Program-made: the position numbers and the translations under genes | Part shown: positions 1 through 11,100 of the stretch, in pieces | How the letters are laid out: every line of letters starts with the position of its first letter | Numbering within the stretch: the first letter of the stretch is position 1 | Notes under the pieces: generated by a model | Told to the model about the DNA's origin: nothing | The model's database searches: none | Seen by the model: only the letters and a program-made list of their open reading frames with translations | NCBI GenBank assembly: GCA_964036275.1 | Contig: OZ038436.1 | Location: forward strand, 1,326,214-1,390,213 | Source: Litoditis marina | Lineage: Eukaryota; Nematoda; Chromadorea; Rhabditida; Rhabditidae | Length of the DNA stretch: 64,000 nucleotides | Direction of reading: 5' to 3'

Positions 1-215
1 AAGGGCGAATTCACAGGAGAACCGGGTCCTTCCCAAACCAAATCGCGAACCGGTCACTGGAGAACCGAACCAACTGAACCGAACCGACTTTTGAACCGAC
101 CGGTTCTCCATTGAATGCTTCGAACCGAACCGACATTTATCATGAATTGAACAAGCAAGTCGCACTGGAGAACCTGTCGGTTCAACAGTTGGTTCGGTCG
201 GTTCGGTTCGGTTAA
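1..215. repeat. AACCGAACCG-rich inverted repeat
   Basis: The first 215 bases are dominated by AACCGA and TCGGTT units. The left half carries GGAGAACCGAACCAACTGAA and the right half an imperfect reverse complement ending in GTTCGGTCGGTTCGGTTCGG. It behaves as a simple-sequence hairpin. It is not a telomere: nematode telomeres are TTAGGC. Confidence 0.7.
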
Positions 216-303
216 AAAATACTCGCATCAAACTACAGCCCATGAAAGGATAAATCCTCCTGATTATCTAGATCGAACTATAAGCCTTGTATAGTCTCTA
301 TAC

Positions 304-3254
304 CTGGTGGTTCTTCCTAACAGAATGGGTATTTTGCCCCCAGTACCAGCCATTCCCGGTTCAACCCAAATACTGTCGTCGGACAAATTTCTGGAAGCAA
401 GTCAATTGAACAGTTTATTTCCCATTTACTGTATGATAAAAGGAGGATATTAAATCAAGTTAACTCGACAATTTTGATAAATCACGTGCTAGCATGCGGT
501 TGAGATCGGCTTGCACAATCTCATGTCGTCTTTTATAAACCACCTGATACACTTGACGAAATTAAAATAGGTGGAGAATTCCGTGTCAGCCAGCACAAGT
601 TGCGTGTTAATCTCATTCTTTTGAATATAGCGACCAATGGACGAAATAGTACCACCTAAAACAGATGTTTTTGAAATTGTAGAAATATCTCTCGAAAAGT
701 CTCACAAATGTCTATTTGGGATCAGGTTTTGTGATCAAGTGTCAAGTTCCGATGATATCAAACTAGCGCTCAGAATTTCTGCATTTCAGTCATATTAATC
801 AGCTTTCTTATCATTTTTATACACATATTTTTTTTACACACCAGAGAGGGAGAGACAGACCAAGAAATGAGCAGCGACCAAAGGGCAGCGGCTACTTTAT
901 CTTTTTGTTTTATCGGAGGAGGATTTAGTTTTCTGAGAAATGTTCCTGGAAAAGTTTCTGTTTTTACCTGTACTAGCCGTATGAATAAAATAATCGGGGA
1001 TCTCCTTCGATTGAACCTCGTTTTTCTCTAGTTGCTTCAGTAGTTCATGGAACAAATTCACTGTTTCATGTGCGGATCTTCCGCCTGAATCAAGTGAAAC
1101 ATTGGAGTGAATAGCAACGGAAGTTCGATTTTATACCGGTCATCAATTATAGTTTTCTCACTGATAATGTCGTTTTCACATATTGCTTGAATAAAGATGA
1201 AGAATAAAGGTAAGTGAACAATTTTTAGTCTGTAATTTCGAGATTTTTTATTTTTTTCCCTCTTCGAATCTCTGAAAACTACTTTTTTTGTTTTTTGCAG
1301 GTGTTTATGGTCGTTTTCTACAATCTCCAACTAATTTTCATAATTCTGCATCAACGGAATTTTTTCAGAAGCAATTATGGGGTCATAATCTTCACTTACA
1401 AATCAATAAACTTTTTTTTTTAGTAATTTCATAGTGTGTTTGCACCTGTTTTCTAGACTTTTTAAACAATTACATTGTTTCTGATATCACCTTTTTAATT
1501 TTGAAACTTCATGAAATTCCTCAGCCTGGTGCCAATTGGTTGCCTGCTGCATGACAAAACCATTCGTTCTATTTACCTCTTTTTGAGCGAGAGCGAGCCT
1601 GGAGTTATATAGTTAGATAGAAACATTCAATCGCGATTCAAAACCCGACACTCTAATTGAAGGAACATCACAAAATATAAGATATCGATAAGATAAGATA
1701 ACTCATAACTTCATGAAATTCCTCAGCCTGGTGCCAATTGGTTGCCTGCTGCATGACAAAATCATTCGTTCTATTTACCTCTTTTTGAGCGACAGCGAGC
1801 CTGGAGTTATATAGTTAGATAGAAACATTCAGTCGCGATTCAAAACCCGACACTCTAATTGAAGGAACATCACAAAATATAAGATATCGAAAAAAAACAG
1901 TATAAAAACCTTGTTACACGCTGATACTTTGAAACGGCGACACTTTCAGGAATACCATATTTTAGAGAGTATTCGGTAGGTCAAGTTTGTTTAGGTTGGA
2001 ATTGCATACACATTCAAATGCTTTCACACCTCGCTGGCGTACTACGACTCACGGAACTTCATTGCAGCGTATTTTGTACGGGATGCATTTTCCTCGTGTC
2101 TGCAGGATAGTTACGCATTGAGATTAAACAGTATAGTGAAGTTGTTTTTTCTTGTTCCTTATAACTGTCTATGTCTCGTCTCTTCTCGTCCCCTATCTTT
2201 TTGTATATTTTTACCTTTCTTATATACTCGATCGATCATCTCTCATACATATTTGATCTCTCATCTCTTTCACATATTTGAGAATGATACACTACCTTTC
2301 CCTGAGTCCGTCAGCATCACCTTTCCTCCACAACATTTAATGTGGTTTTGTATGGGTTCGGGTGTGGCAGGTGAAAGCTGATGATGTTCACACAAATGTT
2401 ACATGTTGTATATAGTCTTTTTCATTCCTACTGAGACTGCTACAGTAGGATTTCGAAACTTCCAAACCGCTTCTCTCTCTTACTTTTGATCGAAAAGATG
2501 GAGGATTTTTACACCTCATTCTCGTACTCAGATACAGTTAATACACCAGAGCTTCACAACAGTCTTCGGAAAGTTTGTGAGGTTACTGTAGGAGTCTCAG
2601 TAGGAATGTTGTGAACTATATATATATATTCAAGATGTACTCACAAACTCAATGGTATTTCTTTTGACGGTAAGTATCAAAAAATGATGATTATATATAT
2701 AGTTTTGAAGCTAAATCTTAGAATTTACTCGAAATGATAGTTTTCAAAGAAAAAGTTACAATTGCGGTGAAATTGATTCCGATTTTCTCGCAGAAGTCAG
2801 CGAGTGCGGCGGCAGTGTTTTCCGCAGATGATCAAAAGAGGATACATGCTCTCCTATCTAACTAGTGAAAACACAAACAATTACCTAAACCACGACACGT
2901 TAGCGAATAACGTTCTGCTTACAACTTTGCTCTTAAAAAGTTTGCGACCGATGAATGACTTTAAGATAAATGGTAAATCACTAATAATCACCCGGTGCTT
3001 TGCGCAATCTGGATTTGCGCTAATGACCTAGACTCATTGTGTTTAATCATAATTTATAATAAAAATTTGACCAACCCTCCAGAATATGTCCTTCTCTCAA
3101 AGCCCACATCATTGGCACCCAGGCCTGTCTGTGTTTCACACTTCCGCTTCGAGAAGCTGTCTCGTATTTGAACAGAATCTCCACGTTCGGTTGAGCTCGG
3201 TACTTCAATATAATGCGCAAACCAAATGTGCGGATGTTTTCAAAGTGCGTTATT
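304..3254 (-). CDS. Cysteine synthase / cystathionine beta-synthase-like PLP enzyme, partial, possibly decaying
   Basis: Exons read on the minus strand from the 5' side: 3254-3076, 2857-2760, 2099-2053 (weak), 1770-1703, 1084-968, 655-544, 390-304. Family matches are VEILFKYE followed by SRSGSVKHR (the lysine is the expected PLP Schiff-base residue), then SSAENTAAALADFCEKIG (the substrate loop, SSGNT in most relatives), QAEEFHE, STGGTISSIGRY (the phosphate-binding loop) and LVLADTEFS, then IWVEPGMAGTGG. Together these are the fold-type II PLP enzymes that make cysteine or cystathionine, a group expanded in nematodes (cysl genes). The 5' start was not found, and the 3' exons lie beyond the left edge. 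Exon 2857-2760 contains an in-frame TGA just before SSAENT, where relatives usually have an acidic residue. The phases around 2099-2053 do not chain, and one exon is tandemly duplicated. It may be a pseudogene, or the middle of my model may be wrong. Family call is firm, functionality is not. Confidence 0.62.
1505..1890. repeat. Tandem duplication (2 x 184 bp, period 202 bp) covering a coding exon
   Basis: Copies at 1505-1688 and 1707-1890 are nearly identical, with only scattered substitutions. Each contains, on the minus strand, the cysteine-synthase-like exon encoding QQATNWHQAEEFHE. The copy at 1770-1703 has a donor (GTTATC) in the phase needed to join the next exon at 1084. In the other copy the bases after the exon differ, and I see no donor in that phase. 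Confidence 0.85.
2424..2610. repeat. Small inverted repeat (MITE-like)
   Basis: CATTCCTACTGAGACTGC at 2424 is mirrored by GTCTCAGTAGGAATG ending near 2610, about 140 bp apart. There is no coding potential between them. Probably a short non-autonomous element lying within the introns of the PLP-enzyme gene. Confidence 0.5.
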
Positions 3255-4007
3255 CTAGACAGTTTCCACACGTATCTTCATAAAAACCAAGTCTTTATTC
3301 ACAGAACATGAAAGAATACAAACAGCCGTTGAATCTTCAGAAACACATTTTTAGTTATTGCCGTTATACAATACAATACAATACTCTCCTGTATCACTAG
3401 GTGAATGTTTTGTAGACATCGAAGCTATATTCTTAAAATGAAAACGTCTTCTTTGTATTATGATAATGTGAAAATGGTGATTCATAGAAGTTGTTGTTAA
3501 ACTTAGAGTATTTTCATTGAAAAAAGGTAGTGATTTTGTTGAACTCGAGTATATAAGTTATAAAAATATACTTTTCACATATTATCCTTGTGAAAAACTA
3601 AAAGATTAAATTTTCTATTGAAACATTCGTCCGAGAGAAACGTATTCTACACGTCTATCACTCCAATTCAGGAAACGCACCGTTTCCGTTTTGAAATGGT
3701 TATGATACCATGTTAGAGACGCATTGTGATTCGAACGCAGTGGGTTGAATTTGAGCGAGTTCAATCAAACACTTTTCAATTGTAATGTTTTTGTTTGGTT
3801 TATATAAGTGGTGTTATAGACTTGTATTGAGATAGGTACACCAATCTCTCTGAGAGCTTCCAAAATCATCTTGAATGCGGGTCGAACCGATTTTGAGTGA
3901 TATGTTTTTCTACAGAATTCATCAGTTGGAAATCAGTTATATAAATCAACAATAGAGGGTTTATGAATCATTTTTACTTCATTAAACCCATTCTCAGACA
4001 TCTAGAG

Positions 4008-4141
4008 TATACTGTTAGTCAATTGCACAGTCACGTGAAACATGTTAGACACAGCAGAAATCAGACACGTGCAATGACAAAGTGCACGATTCTTCATTAG
4101 AATGCTGAATTTACGTTACTATTCATTTTAGTTCCAGTATA
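4008..4141 (+). mobile_element. CACGTG-TIR MITE, copy a
   Basis: Starts TATACTGTTAGTCAATTGCA and ends with a reverse-complement-like edge finishing in AGTATA. The imperfect terminal inverted repeats are about 30 bp, with CACAGTCACGTGAAACATG near the left end. There is no protein coding, so it must depend on a transposase encoded elsewhere. Confidence 0.75.
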
Positions 4142-5261
4142 ACCAGCTCTTTGTTCTAATGACTGTACATTTGAACATCTCTCCACGGTTTCAGTTGTGC
4201 AGAGCCATACAAAAATTGCGCAACTTTCGGATCACCATAACTTGTCCAGTCTGACGACTTGTAGTCTGGAACTTATTTGTAAAGTGTTGCCATATAGTTA
4301 TCGCTTGAAGAAAGGTGGGGGTTTACTGTATATCTCAGTGTGAAAGATACAAATCGTGAACAACGTTGAGACAAGCTAAGTTGGTGTTGTGGTTCTGCGA
4401 AAATTGTGGAGAGGAGAGGACCTTGCTTTCGTTTATTGTTTCTATAGGATGTGCGTATACGTTCAGAACAGCACAACTTGCTCGCTTAGGACCCGAAAAA
4501 AAATTGATGGAGTTTATGAGCAGTCATCTATATACTGAGCGTGCTACATTTCAGTGCAAGAATCAAGCGGATTTGATTGCAATCGTGAGGATCCAACTAT
4601 ATGTTGAACTATAATCTAAAATTGTATTTTAGCCGCATGAAAGGAACATTTCAACAATTGAATTATTATCTTCGAATTCTAGTTCTTTATAGAAATCTCC
4701 ATCCAGCTGAGGTTCGAGATTTGGGCAGTTATTCGAAATGAAAATTTCGTTTTCGAATTTCGGAAAGTTCTACGACCCTACTTTAGATGATAACAATTGA
4801 TGTGTTTAATGAAACAGCAATTCGTTCATTGAAAAAGCACGATTCCCGTTTCTAAATGGTGATTGCAACATGTTAGAGACAGAAGCGGGTTCTTGGATAA
4901 TTGTATTTTGACCCAATGGTGCACTCCATCTTTCCTAGAAGTTGCAGTGCATTTCATTTTTCATGTCAACTTTCAAAAACAGTTCAGTTCACGTCAATTT
5001 CATTATTTCGTTCATTGCTGGTTTTCTTATTTTCAATTTCATTCTTGCTTCTATAAGCTTACCGCCACTTTTTCAATCGGATAAGTCATTTAAAACTATA
5101 AGAATGATTGTGAGAACTAAAATGTATACAAATATCTGTAGATTTGTAATTGAGAACTTATTTGTATATTATTGTCTGGCATGTAATCTGGCTCTGATGT
5201 AATGACTAATATCACCGCCAGAGTTCACTTATACCAACAGTTGTTCGTATTAGCCGGACCT

Positions 5262-5745
5262 CGATGCCCGGTTCAAATAAATACCCGACCTAAAACATTT
5301 GAATACGTTACTCGATTTATGCAAACTTTTTCTATTACAAGATTAAATGTTTATGAGATTGCAACCAGTTTGACCAGGCCCGGTTCAAATAAATACCCGA
5401 CCTAAAACATTTGAATACGTTACTCGATTTATGCAACGTTTTCTTTTTTCAAGATTTGATGTTTATGAGATTCGTATGAAAACAGTATTACATGGTCCAG
5501 CTCACATAAATACTCGATCTAAAACATTTGACTACGTTACTCAAATGCTAACGTTTCCTATTTTAAGATTTTATGTTCAAATGAAAACATGTTAACATGT
5601 CCCAGTTCGAACAGATACTTGACCTAAAACATTTGAATACGTTACCCAACTTATGCAGCTTCAATCACAAAAAATCTCATTAAAGCACTTGAGCACGGTT
5701 CAAATATAAATACTCGCCGTAAAACACTCATATAAGTGAATTCAT
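5262..5745. repeat. Tandem array, about 112-bp unit, 4-5 copies
   Basis: The block GTTCAAATAAATACCCGACC followed by TAAAACATTTGAATACGTTA recurs at 5271 and 5383 almost identically. It recurs in more diverged form near 5501, 5605 and 5697. Each unit also carries a variant of TTTATGAGATT. Copies diverge progressively to the right. It is minisatellite-like with no coding. Confidence 0.8.
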
Positions 5746-6089
5746 TCAGTTTTGCAACCCTTCTGTTTATGTTGCAAAATTTATGTTCATGAGATTTATC
5801 CTTCCTTAGAAGCTGAACACTTGCATTTCCAAATAGAAAAAAAAAGTATTCTCCATTATCATTTTGGGGCAATTCTCATTTTTAGACATTTCATGCAATC
5901 AACAAAATAATTAATGACAAGACGTTGTTTAACGATCAACCTCAATCACTGTAAGGAAGAGTAATGTTTTTGTCCCAGGGGTATTAGAAGTGGTTTAACT
6001 TGTCGGAAAAAGGTCAAAACCTCGAAAGGGCCTTTTTCTTCTTGAATATTTAGGTAATGTAGTTCAGTGTCTCACTTAATTGCAATAAA

Positions 6090-6211
6090 AACGTATTTTA
6101 TGTAAAAACTTTGGAAAAATCCTGAAACTGGCCCTAACCGAACTGCTAAAAACGTATTTTATGTAAAAACTTTGGAAAAATCCTGAAACTGGCCCTAACC
6201 GAACTGCTAAC
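6090..6211. repeat. 61-bp tandem duplication
   Basis: AACGTATTTTATGTAAAAAC, then CTTTGGAAAAATCCTGAAAC, then TGGCCCTAACCGAACTGCTA occurs twice in a row without change. A third partial ACCGAACTGCTAA follows. The near identity implies a recent event. Confidence 0.85.
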
Positions 6212-6633
6212 CGAACTGCTAAAAAAGTAAAGCATCCAAATGTTTCATTACTTTACGACCCAGAAAAAGTTGCTCTAAGTGGTGGCCAGTTGTTACACCT
6301 TTGACATACTTGACAACCTTCACAAAAACAATAAATGGCCAACTTGGATAGGATATAAATATCACTTGATCAAAACTATTGTATTCTACTCTTTTTGTTT
6401 ATTGTTAATTATTTTCAAATTTTTTCAAATTACCATGTCGATTTAAAAAAAATTGGTTGTAAACGTGTTGTTCTTTGTTACCTGAACAGTATACTGGAAA
6501 TTCAAAATAGTTTCAGTGAGTTTCACACTGATAAAACACTTTTGGGAAGCATATTGATCCGAAATATGCAATGATAAAGAGAGGACTGGGTGTTTTAAAG
6601 GTTTACCTGACTACTACATTTACTGTAGTAAAA

Positions 6634-6763
6634 TATACTATTCGTCAACTGCACAGTCACGTGAAACATGTTAAACGCAGCAAAACTCACAAACGTGCAA
6701 TGAGAGATTGCACGATGCCTCATCAACTCACTTCACGTGACTATTCAATGTACTTTTAGTATA
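6634..6763 (+). mobile_element. CACGTG-TIR MITE, copy b
   Basis: Same order of blocks as the copy at 4008: TATACTATTCGTCAACTGCA, then CAGTCACGTGAAACATGTTA, an internal GTGCAATGA/GCACGAT segment, then TTCACGTGACTATTCAATG and a TTTTAGTATA end. Confidence 0.75.
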
Positions 6764-8094
6764 GGGTGAAATGAAAAGGAATACTTTCTAGTTCAGATGC
6801 AATAAAATTTTTTTCACGTTTTCAGGGTAATACAGGTGATTCTGATATTCTTGAGATAACTTTAAAACACAAAAATAATAATTTATATTGTTACGAAATT
6901 ATTTGACTTTTGGATTACTGAATGTTTCACTAAACGTATTTAAACGAGATCCAATTCGATGCCACCGGAATTCGTGTTTTATGCGAACGGAATTAGTATG
7001 ATTACTGGATAATGGGAATTCCAGGACATTTCGCTGATTAATTTGACCACCAAAGCTGCGCAATTTAATACATTCCAACCATTTCTCATCCAATGTTGTC
7101 GCTTGGTTCTGGCGAGTAATCTCTTAGTATTTTCTGTTACATCTCCGTTTTTCTTTGGTGTCTCTCTGGTATCTCGTATCTGGTATTTTGTATCTTGTAT
7201 GGTATATTGGTGTCTCTTAGTTTTTCATGTGCTATATTTTCCTGAGATAACTCGTGAGGGAATATCATGAACTATTTAACATAACCTATAATCCACCGAA
7301 CGATCAGAATATTTTGAGAAGTGATCGTTTTTACAAGTTTTTCTAAAGTGCTTCTGTGTTCATGTTCTGGTCACGTTTGTCCTAAAGTTTGGGAAAAACT
7401 TTTGGGTGTAGTTTTCACACACTCAATAACAGACTAACTCGGATGAAAATCTCTATCATGAATTAGTTATGAAATAAGGTATATTTAAATAAGTTGGAGT
7501 AGTGGTTCTACATCTACAAGCTTTCAATTACCAATTACAATTACAGGTGTGTTTTGTAACCTATTTTTCCCACTGGAAAATATTCGAACGACTAACCAAA
7601 GACCGGGTGGACCGAGAAGCCAGAGGTCGGTACACCTTAGATTAAAGATAGCACCTTAACTAAAGAATATATTCAAAAAGTAATGCCAGATTTTAACTTT
7701 TCATAATATTTCACCCCCAATTCAAGTTCTCTCCGGTCTCCTTTAATATCAAGACAGAACAGTTTTCCAAGCTTGACTTGAAGCCGCTTTACCTTTTTGT
7801 TTGAATTTTCAAGTATTTTATGGAAAATGTGAAAAGAAGAATGCAACTTGATAATCACAAGCATTGATGATAGGAATTACACAACTACTGAAACTATGCA
7901 GTTTTTGATAAAATAATTTACAAGTGCATTTGCTCAACATGTCAAAGTAGGAGAGAACAGTTCATTATATGTTACGCTTGCAGCATTCAACTGCATTCAC
8001 ATGAATTGTTGACTCAACTCTAACTGTTTAAACGTATCGCGCATACCTTTTACTTCTTATTATTTTATTTAAGGTGTTCTAACACTCACTGAAC

Positions 8095-8102
8095 TGTTTC
8101 AG
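8095..8102 (+). promoter_or_regulatory. Splice acceptor upstream of the channel start codon
   Basis: TGTTTCAG immediately precedes the exon holding the first usable ATG (8124). Coding sequence stays open back to the acceptor. It is therefore either an acceptor from a further 5' exon or a spliced-leader trans-splice site. The sequence alone does not separate these. Confidence 0.5.
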
Positions 8103-8123
8103 TTCCGGCATAAAAGAGGCGGG

Positions 8124-11100
8124 ATGCCGCGCATGGCGGAGTTTCTCACGGGTTCCTTCGTGCCGGAAAGCAAGAAATCCGATGGAACAGTGAACCGGTT
8201 CAGAACGCAGTGAGTTCGTTGAATATTTAGATTTGATCAATAAAGTAGAGTGGAATAGTTAGAATATGACTATATCTGAATTCTAGTTTGAACTCAATGC
8301 ACGCAACGCGATGAAACTGCACACACATATTACACCGTAATAATTGTAGCTTCCTCTGGTAAAAAAAAACTTCCATATTGATCGATTTGACAATTTATAG
8401 AGCTTCTAGAATGTCAATCCAGTCTGGTTTTTGTAATAATAGACACAGTCAACCAGGAAGTCATTAGCAATGTGTCCAAAAAGCTACAAAAACATGTGCT
8501 CAAAAACACAAAAAAGTGTCTCGGCCAGCTATAAGAACGATAACAAAAAACACAGAGATGAAAGTGGAGAAATATCGCTTTCATCTTTCCTGAAATCGCG
8601 TTGCGAACATTAAGAATTGATCACACATGACTGGAGTGAGTGACGATTGAGCTCAAAGGCATTAAGCTACAACCTACAACTAAAGTTTAAACATCAACAA
8701 CAAGTTCAAAGTGTCACAATGAGTAGTTTATGAGAATAAACTATCTTTGTGAAAGTTTGGAGAGAAACAACTCATACAGTTTTCAATATGAGACATCCGC
8801 TCAATGTGTTCAAGCTTAATCGTCACCCACTCGACTCTGTTTGAAGATGACAACTGTTTCAACTGCCATGAGTTTGAAAACACTTTTTCGTGGAGTAGAG
8901 GCATAACGCAGAAGTCTCTAGCTCTTTTCTCATGTTATTTCTGATTTCAACTAGTTAAATTGTTAGGTCCACGCTTGCCTTTCATCTGTTTGGCTTCCTT
9001 TGTGGTGATTCGATGTGTACCCAAATGTTTCACTTTTCTCACACAACCAAATTGTAGCAATGTGAAGCTGATACTTGAGAATTAGAATTTAGCAAAATAT
9101 CCTAGTTCTAAAGTGCTTTAGAACCCAGTTCAAGCGGAAATGAAAACGTGCATCGCCGTGCTGACTAGCAATCACGTAATTGTGATATATTTGCACTGCG
9201 AACGCGAAACACATGTTCACTTTCCTCTAGTTCACTTCACTGTTTCACCCGTCAGACATGCTACAGCTGTGGGTGCGGTACTGTCTTTCATCTTCCTTTT
9301 CATGTTTCCACAGAAAAAAAAGAAGAGAAACCCTAGTTAGAATGAAAGAGGATTTAAAAACGTTGAGATGAACTTATCGAAAAAAAACCACTTTCTACGG
9401 ATCAAAATTGTTAGTTGCAAACGATGCATAAACAAAAGCCAACCTTTCGGCAGAAACAAATATCGACTGAACCTGAAATAATTCGTTTTCGTTGAGCTAC
9501 TCACGTACCTAGAAGAAGAAGATCAACATAACGACAGTTATCACAATTTGCATTTATCACAATTTGCATGCACGATTTTATCTGATGTTCATAAATATTC
9601 AGAAAAAGTGGAGGTCATCTTCAATTCAAATAAACATATAATCTTCAATAGTTCAGAATACGTAAGCAAGCAAGACGATATACGCTCAGATCAGTGCTAT
9701 TAATGCAATTAGATTATCTATTGGATGTATAGAGACAAACTTCTTCTAAAGATGGTTTGAAGCATTTGGGCAAACTTAAGTTTTGGTCCGTGATGGACGT
9801 TTTTCATTCAAAGTTCCAAGACGGGATTGTTTTTCTCCACATTCTCAACTAGGACAAGAGATCTTGCAAACTATTCATCAAACATCATGCCATGCTCAAA
9901 ATATTTATCACAAAAAACGCAGAGCTCAACTACACAAAATTCTGAACAATTGGCAAGTTTTTCGAAAGAGCCTTACGAAATTTACTGAATACATTTATAT
10001 TATAGCAAAGTTCAATATTTCAGTTCACGAGCTAATTCAGGATTTGGATCACGTGCTTCCGTCACAACTCCACATCGAAGGTTGACGTTAGGTAGGTCAA
10101 ATATCGATTCAATACAACTTCTATGATTATAATATCATCTGAAAACAAAATAAGGGACTGGATTGGCGGTGCCAACCTTCTCGCAATACTTATAGCGGGC
10201 GTGAAACACTCGGATGGTGTTTCACGTCTACAAACCGACACAGGGTTCCAGCAGGATACACTTTCAGTGTCGAAGGGCGAACATGTCGTTCAAATATACC
10301 GTTAAATCTGAGTCCGAACTGAGGCGAGTAATTGTAGAGAATTAGCGTGTTCACGTGTAATATTTTTATTATAATGAGTCCATGTAAAAGTATATTCGAG
10401 TCATTAATAGAATAACATTTTACCACATTGCATCCTCTAAAAACAATACCGAAATAGTTTTGGATCAGGATCGAAACGATTTTCTTTCATCTTCGACTGT
10501 ACACAAGTTCCTAATACCATATAATATTTGTTGTATTAGAAAATTTAAAACATGTGTGAAAAATGGAGAAAAATACGTTGATAACACACAAGGCGAATGC
10601 GAGCAGACGTGAATTTTCTACGATCGCAGTGGTACAACAAATTGAAATGGTTACCGAAAACGATTATATTTTTGTATTTTATATTTGAACTCGAGACATT
10701 TTTGTTTTTCACTAATGATTAGTGCCATAATAGGTCGCACCCGGGTCATATAAGCGACAAGCGCACGCCTTTTTCACCAGCCAAAGTTTGCGATTGAAAA
10801 TTAGCACAACTCACCTTGTATTAGACGCATATTTTCTCTCATTTTTGTGTTCCCATTCAATTATATTGTTTATCAAATTATGCTTCAGATCGAACGTACT
10901 TGGCTCTACTTTCCACAATTAGAGAGACATTTGCCCATACAGAGTACAAATACACCAAAGCTTTATAGTATTCATAACTATGACTAAAGTGGAGGGTGCC
11001 GTTTTTAGAAGTTGACTATAAAATATGCGCATGCGCATGCTTCACACACAGTATAGAGTCAGGCCTTATATTCGTGACTTCACCATTTGAGAAAAGACTT

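Larger units (their letters stand above)
3255..8100. other. Gene-poor stretch, no gene recognised
   Basis: I found no exon chain here on either strand. The stretch holds two copies of a CACGTG-containing MITE (4008-4141, 6634-6763), two tandem arrays (5262-5745 and 6090-6211) and copies of the TGAAACATT motif at about 3620, 6239 and 6920. A minus-strand open frame near 6899-7093 is coding-like in length only. The missing 5' exons of the PLP-enzyme gene and a 5' untranslated exon of the channel gene could lie here. Confidence 0.5.

Noticed and set aside
1..215. Considered as telomeric or subtelomeric repeat
   Set aside because: Units are AACCGA-type in both orientations, not TTAGGC runs, and genes follow immediately.
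5262..5745. Considered as a CRISPR array
   Set aside because: The genome is eukaryotic, units are long and contiguous without unique spacers, and copies decay progressively.
6899..7093. Minus-strand 64-codon open frame considered as an exon
   Set aside because: No acceptor in a suitable phase, no match to the PLP-enzyme family and no neighbour to join.
9783..10085. Plus-strand 100-codon open frame considered as a gene
   Set aside because: Channel exon 10024-10091 lies in it in another frame and is phase-consistent with the exons on both sides. The rest has no motif.
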